Shown: positions 47,125 through 54,543 of the stretch, one piece after another
Numbering within the stretch: the stretch's first letter is position 1
Layout of the letters: each line of letters opens with the position of its first letter
Assembly (NCBI RefSeq): GCF_009755665.1
Contig: NZ_CP046622.1
Coordinates: 5,025,001-5,089,000, forward strand
Direction of reading: 5' to 3'
DNA from: Variovorax paradoxus
Lineage (GTDB): Bacteria; Pseudomonadota; Gammaproteobacteria; Burkholderiales; Burkholderiaceae_C
Length of the DNA stretch: 64,000 nt
Translations under genes and position numbers: made by a program
The notes under the pieces: generated by a model
Told to the model about the DNA's origin: nothing
The model's input: only the letters and a program-made list of their open reading frames with translations
Databases searched by the model: none

Positions 47125-50103
47125 CTATGCAACAGCGCTCAGCAGCGCGGCATTGCCGCCGGCCGCCGTGGTGTTGACGGTGACCGTCTGCTCGGCGCAG
47201 AACCGGTAGAGGTAGTGCGGCCCGCCGGCCTTGGGCCCGGTGCCGCTCAAGCCCTCGCCGCCGAAGGGCTGCACGCCGACTACCGCGCCGATGATGTTGC
47301 GGTTCACGTAGATGTTGCCGACGTGCGCGCGCGAGGCGAGCGCCTGGGCGCGCGAATCGATGCGGGTCTGGATGCCCAGCGTGAGGCCGTAGCCCAGCGC
47401 GTTGATGCGATCGATCACCTCCGCGGGGTCGCTCAGCGCGCCGTGGCCCCAGCGCGCAATCTGCAGCACCGGGCCGAAGATCTCGCTGGTCACGCTTTCG
47501 ATGGAAGACACCTCGTAGGCCTGCGGCGCGATCAGGTTGCCTTCTGCATCTGTTGAAGAAGTAGCCGGCGCGAGAAGACGCTTGGCCTCTGAATCCAGCC
47601 GCTTCAAATGGCGCCGGATGTTGTCGGCCGCTTCGCTGTCGATCACAGGGCCCACATCGGTCGACAGCAGCGCCGGGTTGCCGGCCACCAGCTCCCCCGC
47701 CGCGCCGCGGATCATCTCGATCACCGCGTCGGCAATGCTGTCGTGCAGCACCAGCAGGCGCAACGCCGAGCAGCGCTGGCCGGCGGAACGGAACGCACTC
47801 TGCACCACCGCATCGACCACCTGCTCGGGCAGCGCACTCGAATCGACCAGCATCGCGTTGATGCCGCCGGTCTCCGCAATCAGCGGCACGATGGGGCCGT
47901 CCTTTGCGGCAAGCGCGCGGTGAATGATGCGCGCCACCTGCGTCGAGCCGGTGAACACCACGCCGGCTACGCCCGGCGCGGCGACCAGCGCGGCGCCCAC
48001 CGTTTCACCGGAGCCGTGCAGCAGTTGCAGCGCATCGGCCGGCACGCCGGCGGCGTGCAGCAGCTTCACGGCTTCGAACGCGACGGCGGGCGTCTGCTCG
48101 GCCGGCTTGGCCAGCACCGTGTTGCCGGTGGCAAGCGCGGCCGCCACCTGGCCCATGAAGATTGCCAGCGGAAAATTCCACGGGCTGATGCACACCCAGG
48201 GCCCGCGCGACGTGAGCCGCAGTTCGTTGCTCTCGCCCGTGGGGCCGGGCAGCGCCACGGGCTGCATGATGCGCTCGGCTTCGTCCGCGTAGTAGCGCAA
48301 GAAGTCGATGGCCTCTCGCACTTCGGCCACCGCATCGCTCCAGGTCTTGAACGCCTCTTTCACCAGCAGCGCGCAGAAGCGCGGCAGGTCGCGCTGGAGC
48401 GCATCGGCGGCCTGGCGCAGCATGGCGGCGCGGGCCTCGACCGGCGTCTTGCGCCATTGACGGAAGCTGGCTGCGCTGGCGGCAACAGCTTTTGCCACGC
48501 TGGCGGGGTCGAACTCTTCGACCCGGGGTACGGCGGTGGCATGCAGCGCCGCAAGCAGCGGCGCGCGCATCGACTCGACGGCAAGGTCGACGCCCTCGCT
48601 GTTGCGCCGCCCGGGCGGTGGGCCAAAGAGCGCCGGCGGCAGCGGCAAGGCGGGGTTCGTTGGCTCGAGCCAGAGCGGTGACATGAGCAGCTCGCCGATG
48701 TCCACGTCTTCGTCGCCCAGCTGGTTCACGAACGATGAATTGGCGCCGTTCTCGAGCAGGCGCCGCACAAGGTAAGCGAGCAGGTCCTTGTGCTGGCCCA
48801 CGGGCGCATATACGCGCACCGGCGCGGCGGTGCTCTTCATCACTTCGCGGTAGACGCCTTCGCCCATGCCATGCAGGCGCTGCAGCTCGAAAGGCGCCTG
48901 GGCCGCCTCGGCCATCTGCAGGATGGCCGCGATGGTGCCCGCGTTGTGCGTGGCAAATTGCGGATAGATCGCATCGGGCGCCGAAAGCAGCGCGCGCGCG
49001 CAGGCCAGGTAGCTGATGTCGCTGTGATGCTTGTGCGTGAAGACCGGGTAGTCCGGCAGACCGAGCTCCTGGGCGCGCTTGATCTCGGCGTCCCAGTAGG
49101 CGCCCTTCACCAGCCGGCACATCAGGCGCAGGCCGTGTTTGCGCGCCACCGACGTGACATGCTCGATCAGTTCGAGCGAACGGGTCTGGTAGGCCTGCAG
49201 CGCAAGGCCAAAGCCGCGCCACTGCGGCTGTTCGGCGGCCACGCGCGCGGCCAGCGCCTCGAACACATCGAGCGAAAGCTCGAGCCTGTCAACCTCTTCG
49301 GCGTCGATGGTGAGGTTGAGGTTGGCAGCCGCCGCAAGCTCGCACAGCTGCCATACGCGCGGCACCAGTTCACGCATCACTCGCTCGTGCTGCGCGTATT
49401 CGTAGCGCGGGTGCAGCGCACTCAGCTTGATGGAGATTCCGTCGTTGTGCTCGGGCGCGCGGGCCGCATCGGCACCGGCCGCAATGGCGCCGATGGCATG
49501 CGTGTAGCTGTCCAGGTAGCGCAGCGCGTCGGCATCGGTGCGCGCGCCCTCGCCCAGCATGTCGTAGCTGAAGCGCAGCGCGTCCTGCTTGCGGTGCGCC
49601 GAGCGGGCCTCGTCCATGGCTTCGGCAATGGTCTGGCCCAGCACGAACTGGCGGCCAAGCAGTTGCACCGCGCGCAGCGTGGCGGCCACCACCGTGCGCG
49701 CGCCGAGCTTGGCCATGAGGCCGGGCGGATGGTCGCCTTCGGGCAGGAACTTCTTCGACATTGCGATGGCGGCGGAAGACAGGCGCGACAGCGTCGAATC
49801 GGCCGTGCCTTCGAAATCGGCGCGTCCCAGCTGGTCGGCCGTGAGCGCGATGGCGGTGGCGGCGTCGGGCACACGGAGCAACGCCTCGGCCAGGCGCATG
49901 AGCGCCAGGCCCTCGGCGCTCGAAATCGGGTACTCGCGCAGCAGGCTTTCCATGGCCCAGAACGGCGGCGGATGGCGGCGCACCGCCTCCACCCAAGGCT
50001 TGGCGGCAGTCGCCGCCGCAGCCCAGTCGAGTGCGCCCGCCAGTGAGGCGAGCCGGTGAGAGACGACATCCGCCTCAGGGCGGTAAGGGCTAGGCAGGTG
50101 CAT
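47125..50103 (-). CDS. putA: Bifunctional PutA: proline dehydrogenase and P5C dehydrogenase
   Basis: The 992-aa enzyme oxidises proline to glutamate in two steps. The proline dehydrogenase barrel (about residues 60-480) has [16 protein letters not shown] at about 331 and a FAD site; the aldehyde dehydrogenase domain (about 530-985) has the catalytic Cys in [10 protein letters not shown] (about 777) and Glu in AETGGIN (about 740). It lacks the N-terminal ribbon-helix-helix DNA-binding domain of trifunctional PutA, so it does not regulate itself. The divergent Lrp gene, 88 bp away, is the likely regulator. Confidence 0.93.
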   Translation of the reverse strand: MHLPSPYRPEADVVSHRLASLAGALDWAAAATAAKPWVEAVRRHPPPFWAMESLLREYPISSAEGLALMRLAEALLRVPDAATAIALTADQLGRADFEGTADSTLSRLSSAAIAMSKKFLPEGDHPPGLMAKLGARTVVAATLRAVQLLGRQFVLGQTIAEAMDEARSAHRKQDALRFSYDMLGEGARTDADALRYLDSYTHAIGAIAAGADAARAPEHNDGISIKLSALHPRYEYAQHERVMRELVPRVWQLCELAAAANLNLTIDAEEVDRLELSLDVFEALAARVAAEQPQWRGFGLALQAYQTRSLELIEHVTSVARKHGLRLMCRLVKGAYWDAEIKRAQELGLPDYPVFTHKHHSDISYLACARALLSAPDAIYPQFATHNAGTIAAILQMAEAAQAPFELQRLHGMGEGVYREVMKSTAAPVRVYAPVGQHKDLLAYLVRRLLENGANSSFVNQLGDEDVDIGELLMSPLWLEPTNPALPLPPALFGPPPGRRNSEGVDLAVESMRAPLLAALHATAVPRVEEFDPASVAKAVAASAASFRQWRKTPVEARAAMLRQAADALQRDLPRFCALLVKEAFKTWSDAVAEVREAIDFLRYYADEAERIMQPVALPGPTGESNELRLTSRGPWVCISPWNFPLAIFMGQVAAALATGNTVLAKPAEQTPAVAFEAVKLLHAAGVPADALQLLHGSGETVGAALVAAPGVAGVVFTGSTQVARIIHRALAAKDGPIVPLIAETGGINAMLVDSSALPEQVVDAVVQSAFRSAGQRCSALRLLVLHDSIADAVIEMIRGAAGELVAGNPALLSTDVGPVIDSEAADNIRRHLKRLDSEAKRLLAPATSSTDAEGNLIAPQAYEVSSIESVTSEIFGPVLQIARWGHGALSDPAEVIDRINALGYGLTLGIQTRIDSRAQALASRAHVGNIYVNRNIIGAVVGVQPFGGEGLSGTGPKAGGPHYLYRFCAEQTVTVNTTAAGGNAALLSAVA

Positions 50104-50191
50104 GGCAGTTCCTTGGTTCTATCTCCTATGGTCTTTGGATATAGGCCGAATCTTTTGCCAAAAAACAAGTTGCGAACCGGATAATTCACCA
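50104..50191. promoter_or_regulatory. Divergent putA/lrp control region
   Basis: An 88-bp A/T-rich gap between the two start codons, in a high-GC setting, with A and T runs (for example 50158-50165) as Lrp-type proteins favour. Exact promoter boxes are not clear; both genes must start here. Confidence 0.5.
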
Positions 50192-50665
50192 ATGCCCGAT
50201 CTGGACCTGGACCGCATCGATCTCCGGCTGCTGAAGATTCTTCAGGAAGACGGACGCATCACCAACCTCAAGTTGGCCGAGGCGGTGGCGCTCTCGCCCA
50301 CGGCGGTGCTGGCGCGGGTGCAGCGGCTCACGCGCGACGGGTTCATCCAGGGCTACGAGGCGCGGCTCGATCCCCACCGGCTCGGGCGTGGCCTCACGGT
50401 GTTCGTCGAAATTCTGCTCGACCGCACCACCGCCAACGTGTTCGACCAGTTCAAGGCGGCCGTGCAGGTGCGCGACGAAATCATGGAGTGCCACATGGTT
50501 GCGGGCGGCTTCGACTACCTGCTCAAGACCCGCATGGCCGACATGGCGGCGTACCGCGAGTTCGCCGGCACGGTGCTGTGGCAACTGCCTGGCGTGCGCG
50601 AAACGCGCACCTACGCCGTGATGGAAGAAGTGAAGAGCAGCGCGCGGCTGCCGCTGGGCATATAG
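50192..50665 (+). CDS. Lrp/AsnC family regulator, likely of putA
   Basis: The 157-aa protein has an N-terminal helix-turn-helix (DLRLLKILQEDGRITNLKLA, then LSPTAVLARVQRLTRDGFI) and a C-terminal RAM ligand domain with GGFDYLLKTR. The Lrp family binds amino acids; divergent placement from putA points to proline-dependent control, as PutR does in other proteobacteria. Confidence 0.9.
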   Translation: MPDLDLDRIDLRLLKILQEDGRITNLKLAEAVALSPTAVLARVQRLTRDGFIQGYEARLDPHRLGRGLTVFVEILLDRTTANVFDQFKAAVQVRDEIMECHMVAGGFDYLLKTRMADMAAYREFAGTVLWQLPGVRETRTYAVMEEVKSSARLPLGI

Positions 50666-50913
50666 CGCGACAACGCGAGCAAAGGGTAGCGGCGGCCACT
50701 CAGTCCGTCGTGTTTTTTATCGCCTGGTGAGCGTGCCCGGCTGCAGCCATGTCCGCCTCAACCTCATTGCTCCGGCCGTTATGGCTGCCCACCAGATCGC
50801 GGGCAACTCGAATGCGTGAAGAAGTTGGCAACAGGGCCGCAGTCTTATGTTCGATGGCCCATTGCACAACCTGCTGAGATTGCCCCGGCTTGTATAAGTC
50901 TTTCCTTATTAAA

Positions 50914-50923
50914 AGGGAGGTGA
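50914..50923 (+). promoter_or_regulatory. Strong ribosome binding site of the VirD4 gene
   Basis: AGGGAGGTGA is nearly fully complementary to the 16S 3' end, 8 bases before ATG 50932; it fixes the start and rules out the longer frame from 50890. The 266 bp between lrp and this gene hold no other gene; TATAAG at 50893 is a possible -10 box without a clear -35. Confidence 0.8.
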
Positions 50924-50931
50924 CTCAGCAT

Positions 50932-52722
50932 ATGAGCACAAGCAAAATACTTATCGCGTTGGTGACACTTTTGGGGGTCTTGGCAGGCGGCTGGGTTCTC
51001 TCCAATTACCTTGTTCTGCTCATCCTCGATCTGCCCAATGCGCCGCTCGCCTGGAACACGTGGTGGCAATATGTTCAGGCGGCAGAGCTGCCGCAGTACG
51101 CACCTTACGCTGCCAAGATCAAGCTCGGCGGCGCCATAGGCTTCGGTGTACCACTGCTGGGCTGGGCCGCATTGCTTATCCCGCTCTTTCGAGCCAAGGC
51201 CGAATCCTTGCACGGCGATGCCAGCTTCGCCGAACTTGCCGATCTCAAGCAAGCCGGCCTGCTCAAGCAGACCCCGCAAAGCATTCTCATCGGCAAGTAC
51301 AAAGGCCAGTACCTGTGGCTGGGCGGCGCGCAGCACGTCATCACGGTCAGTCCGACCCGCTCAGGCAAGACCACCAGCATCGCCATCCCGGTGCTGTTGT
51401 CGTATCTGCACTCGATGGTCGTGCTCGACCTCAAGGGCGAACTGCGCAAAGCCACCAGCGGCTGGCGCGAGTCGCAGGGTCACACCATCTATGTGTGGGC
51501 CCCCTATGACGACCAGGGAAAGACCCATCGCTTCAACGCGTTCACCCTGCTGGTGGGCATGGATGCGGGCAAGCGCATCGGCGAAATCCAGACCATCGCC
51601 GCCATTCTTTACCCGGACGAGCCCGGCAAAGACCCCTTCTGGACGAGCCAGAGCCGCGCCGCCTTCACCGCCTTCGCCTCCTACATGTTCGAAGCGTGGG
51701 ACAACTGGAGCCGGACTCTCGGGCGCGCCCAGGACCCCAACACCGACGAGAACTTTCCCAGCCTCGAACGCATCCTGCGCCTGTCCAGCGGCGCCGACGG
51801 CCAGGGCACCTTGGCAATGCTCAAGGCGATCTTGAACGACCCGGAGCAGTCGGGCTTCATCAGCACGCAAACGCGCACTGTCTTTGGCAACCTCGCGGGC
51901 CTGGCCGAGCAAACCTTCTCCTCGGTGATCGCCACCATGCAGGCGCCACTGCAGCAGTTCCTCAGCCCCGTGCTGGCCGCCGCCACCAACGCGACCGACT
52001 TCGACATCACGGCCATCCGCAAACGCCCGACCACGCTGTACGTCGACATCCCGACCAACAAGCTCGATGAAAGCGGCAAGCTGCTGAACATCTTCTTCAG
52101 CAGCGTGATCGGCAACAACCTCACCAAGCAACTGGGTGACGAGCCGGACCTGAAATACCAGATGCTCATGCTGATGGACGAATTCACCGCCATGGGGCGG
52201 GTGGATGTGTGGGCCAAGCGCATCTCGATCTCGGCGAGCTACGGCGTGCGCGACCTGTGCATCGTGCAAAGCCGCGCGCAGCTGCGCTCGGCCTATGGCG
52301 ACAACGACGCGCAGAACTTCATCACCAACCATGGCGCCCAGATCGTGTTTGCGCCACGCGAGCAAAGCGATGCGGCCGAATACAGCGAGATGCTGGGCTA
52401 CAAGACGATCCGCAAGGAGCACCGCAGCACCAGCCGAGGCGGCGGCTCCAGCCAGGTCTCGACCAACTACACCGAAGAGCGCCGAGCCCTGTTTCTGCCG
52501 CAGGAAATCAAGGAGCTGCCCGCCGACGAGGAGCTGATCTTCTATGAAGGCTGCAAGCCGATCCGGGCCCACAAGAACTGGTTCTTCAAGGACAAGGTTT
52601 TCAAGGAGCGGGCGAGCATTGCTCCGGCGCAGATCAAGGGGGCGGCCGGCGGGCTGGCATTGGGAAGGTTTGGCGGGTTTGACGAAGACACTCGGCAACG
52701 CCTGCCGAAAGGTTTTAGCTGA
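50932..52722 (+). CDS. virD4: VirD4/TraG-type type IV coupling ATPase, without neighbouring virB genes
   Basis: The 596-aa protein has two N-terminal membrane helices (about residues 5-31 and 65-88), Walker A SPTRSGKTTSI (about 141-150) and Walker B MLMLMDEFTAMG (about 411-422), with an all-alpha insert between. Coupling proteins sit at the inner membrane and hand substrates to a type IV secretion channel. No relaxase, virB or integrase gene lies nearby. In Xanthomonas-like killing systems VirD4 recognises effectors through the XVIPCD signal, and a protein with such a C-terminus is encoded 1.8 kb downstream on the same strand. Confidence 0.88.
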   Translation: MSTSKILIALVTLLGVLAGGWVLSNYLVLLILDLPNAPLAWNTWWQYVQAAELPQYAPYAAKIKLGGAIGFGVPLLGWAALLIPLFRAKAESLHGDASFAELADLKQAGLLKQTPQSILIGKYKGQYLWLGGAQHVITVSPTRSGKTTSIAIPVLLSYLHSMVVLDLKGELRKATSGWRESQGHTIYVWAPYDDQGKTHRFNAFTLLVGMDAGKRIGEIQTIAAILYPDEPGKDPFWTSQSRAAFTAFASYMFEAWDNWSRTLGRAQDPNTDENFPSLERILRLSSGADGQGTLAMLKAILNDPEQSGFISTQTRTVFGNLAGLAEQTFSSVIATMQAPLQQFLSPVLAAATNATDFDITAIRKRPTTLYVDIPTNKLDESGKLLNIFFSSVIGNNLTKQLGDEPDLKYQMLMLMDEFTAMGRVDVWAKRISISASYGVRDLCIVQSRAQLRSAYGDNDAQNFITNHGAQIVFAPREQSDAAEYSEMLGYKTIRKEHRSTSRGGGSSQVSTNYTEERRALFLPQEIKELPADEELIFYEGCKPIRAHKNWFFKDKVFKERASIAPAQIKGAAGGLALGRFGGFDEDTRQRLPKGFS

Positions 52723-52745
52723 CCCGCTCTGTTGCACAAACGCGC

Positions 52746-53141
52746 ATGATTTATGAGAACTTGCATGACTTTTATCAACGAGTTCACTCTTCCTGGTTTC
52801 ACTTGGAGCCTCATGTGACTGCCTTGCACGACTACGAGGCTTGGCTCGACACGCTTGACGAGAAACTCTTTGCTGCGAATGGCGTTATTCGATCTGAATT
52901 CGATCACGCCATTTCGATTCCATTATCAGAATGCGCGGACATGAATGGCCTGAAGTTTTGGGCCGCAGAGCTTCGCAAGGCGCTTCGTCTCCATCGTTCG
53001 TCTCACCTTCCCGTGGCGTATCTTCTGAGACGCTTCGTCCGCTTGGCGACAAGCGAAAACAATATTCCAATCACTCCAGAGAGCAACATGGGTGAGCTTC
53101 GTCAGGAGTGGAACATCAAGAATGAATTTGCGGACTTCTAA
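52746..53141 (+). CDS. Unknown 131-aa island protein
   Basis: I do not recognise this protein. It is soluble, rich in aromatic residues and His, mixed alpha/beta in pattern, with no signal peptide. It starts 24 bp after virD4 without a clear ribosome site. Its last eight codons and stop fall in a 30-bp sequence repeated exactly at 53598-53627, so its 3' end marks a duplication unit. Base composition is lower in GC than the flanking chromosome. It might be an immunity or adaptor protein. Confidence 0.65.
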   Translation: MIYENLHDFYQRVHSSWFHLEPHVTALHDYEAWLDTLDEKLFAANGVIRSEFDHAISIPLSECADMNGLKFWAAELRKALRLHRSSHLPVAYLLRRFVRLATSENNIPITPESNMGELRQEWNIKNEFADF

Positions 53142-53145
53142 TTTC
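53116..53145 (+). repeat. 30-bp exact direct repeat, copy 1
   Basis: Identical to 53598-53627. It covers the last codons and stop of the 131-aa gene. Weaker similarity continues up to the next start codon (AATTTTTAATTGAGG-type leader), so the repeated unit includes the leader of the 116-aa genes. Confidence 0.9.
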
Positions 53146-53209
53146 GCACTTTGCGCTATGTGGGCGCAATTTATTTTCACCGAAGAAAATTTTTAATTGA
53201 GGTGACGAC

Positions 53210-53560
53210 ATGACCCCAACCATAGACCCCGTGAAACTCAAAGCTGCTGCCAAGCATTTAGAGTGGGCCTGCAAGCAGTACCCCGGCATTGTTGTTGTGC
53301 AGGATTTGTATGAGGCCCTCCTTCCGTTGATTGAAGATGCCAAAACAGAGAGAGTGCAGACTCCCGCCGAAAAGATTCCATGCGGCTATTTTTTTGGTGA
53401 TGGCCTATATGAGTCATATAAATCACCAAATGTTGATGAGGCATATGTTACTTTTTCCATAGAAATGAAAGGAGGACTTTCAGAGGAAGAAAAGGAACTT
53501 CTTTCCGATACCGAGTTCTTTCAAAAAGAAATTTCAGGAAAGGATAATCATGGGAAATAA
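53210..53560 (+). CDS. 116-aa candidate immunity protein, copy 1
   Basis: Small acidic cytoplasmic-looking protein. It shares with the other two copies the frame IDPVKLKAAAxHLEW, LLPLIEDAK, a P-C/G-x-Y turn, a YxxYxxPNVxxAY motif and an EMxGGL(S/T)xE end. No signal peptide or lipobox. It has a GAGGTGA ribosome site. Its 3' end overlaps a short frame resembling the start of the big effector, as copy 3 overlaps the real effector. Placement suggests an immunity function; this is inference and there is no known catalytic motif. Confidence 0.7.
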   Translation: MTPTIDPVKLKAAAKHLEWACKQYPGIVVVQDLYEALLPLIEDAKTERVQTPAEKIPCGYFFGDGLYESYKSPNVDEAYVTFSIEMKGGLSEEEKELLSDTEFFQKEISGKDNHGK

Positions 53561-53675
53561 AGGATTGACCTCAGCCTCCATTAGGCAGCAACATGCCTCA
53601 AGAATGAATTTGCGGACTTCTAATTTCTCATCCATAGCGCCATGCATCCAATTTATCCGATCGAAGAGAATTTAA
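53550..53675 (+). pseudogene. Effector N-terminal remnant 1
   Basis: This 41-codon frame starts inside the end of copy 1. Its opening MGNKGLTSASIRQQHA aligns with MSDSDLTPTNLKRQHA of the intact effector (6 identical of 16, with further K/R and I/L matches). After QHAS the sequence switches into the 30-bp repeat (53598-53627), that is, into the copied upstream leader. I read it as an effector gene cut off by recombination just after its start. Confidence 0.6.
53598..53627 (+). repeat. 30-bp exact direct repeat, copy 2
   Basis: Partner of 53116-53145. It begins inside remnant 1 and marks the junction between the truncated effector and the duplicated leader of immunity copy 2. Confidence 0.9.
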
Positions 53676-53688
53676 TTGAGGCGACGAT

Positions 53689-54039
53689 ATGACTCAAGCC
53701 ATAGATTCCATAAAACTCAAAGCGGCAGCCGAGCATTTGGAGTGGGCGTGCCAACAATACCCTAATGTGCAAGATGTGCAAGCCCTTTATCGGGGCTTGC
53801 TACCTTTGATTGAGGATGCCAAAGCAAGCAGAGTCTTGATGCCTGTCGATAGACAAGAGGCACCGGGTTGGTATTTGATGGCGGAAGGTATTTATCGACC
53901 TTACGAAAATCCCGACATAGAAGGCGCCTACTATAAATTTCGCACAGAAATGGGCGGCGGCTTAACCGATCAAGACAAGAAATTCTTAGCGAAGTTTTCA
54001 GTCAAAGAGGGAGTCAATAAAAAGAAAGATCCATCATGA
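53689..54039 (+). CDS. 116-aa candidate immunity protein, copy 2
   Basis: Paralog of copies 1 and 3, same length. It begins MTQAIDSIKLKAAAEHLEW and keeps LLPLIEDAKASRV and YRPYENPDIEGAY, with MGGGLTDQD near the end. The tail is Lys-rich. GAGGCGA ribosome site. The stop overlaps the ATG of remnant 2 by 4 bp (ATGA), the same coupling seen at the intact pair. Confidence 0.7.
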   Translation: MTQAIDSIKLKAAAEHLEWACQQYPNVQDVQALYRGLLPLIEDAKASRVLMPVDRQEAPGWYLMAEGIYRPYENPDIEGAYYKFRTEMGGGLTDQDKKFLAKFSVKEGVNKKKDPS

Positions 54040-54098
54040 GCGGTTTCGATTTAACCCCCAGCAAGCTCAAGCAAAAATGCGATCCAACTTTCCGATGA
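54036..54098 (+). pseudogene. Effector N-terminal remnant 2
   Basis: A 20-codon frame, MSGFDLTPSKLKQK then a stop, begins with a 4-bp overlap to copy 2. It matches the effector start MSDSDLTPTNLKRQ at 8 of 14 positions. The rest of the gene is missing and unrelated A/T-rich leader DNA for copy 3 follows at once. Confidence 0.65.
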
Positions 54099-54192
54099 AC
54101 TGATGCTTGAAGTTCGAAGTAGTAAATTTGCCTCCCCGCCTTGAGTTGCACTTCGAATATTGCCGCAGAGAATTTTTAATTAAGGTAAAAAC

Positions 54193-54543
54193 ATGACTCA
54201 AGCCATAGATCCCGTGAAACTCAAAGCCGCCGCCGAGCATCTGGAATGGGTGCTTCAGCAATACCCTGGCGTCAATGACGTAAGTCATTTATATGACGCT
54301 TTGCGCCCTTTGATTGAGGATGCAAAAAACGGCAGGGTTTCGCGCCCGATAGACAGACAGGAAATGCCATGCAGATATCTCAAGAGCGAAGGCGTTTATC
54401 AGCCCTATGAAAACCCGGACGTTGAAGACGCTTATGTTTGCTTTTCCATAGAAATGGAGGGGGGATTAACGGAAGAAGACAGAGAAATTAATTCAATTAT
54501 TGAAGGCATAAGAAAAACCACAAAAAGAGATCATAAATCGTGA
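54193..54543 (+). CDS. 116-aa candidate immunity protein, copy 3, paired with the effector
   Basis: Third paralog: MTQAIDPVKLKAAAEHLEW, LRPLIEDAKNGRV, YQPYENPDVEDAY and MEGGLTEED. It overlaps the effector start by 4 bp (GTGA), so the two are made in step, as is usual for a toxin with its cognate immunity protein. Copy 3 is therefore the best candidate for the active immunity gene. Confidence 0.72.
   Translation: MTQAIDPVKLKAAAEHLEWVLQQYPGVNDVSHLYDALRPLIEDAKNGRVSRPIDRQEMPCRYLKSEGVYQPYENPDVEDAYVCFSIEMEGGLTEEDREINSIIEGIRKTTKRDHKS

Noticed and set aside
50932..52722. Part of a complete conjugative element
   Set aside because: No relaxase, virB channel gene, integrase or att repeat is seen in the window, so only a coupling protein is supported.
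53116..53698. CRISPR array suggested by short repeats in the island
   Set aside because: Only two 30-bp copies, 482 bp apart, overlapping coding sequence; no regular spacers and no cas genes.
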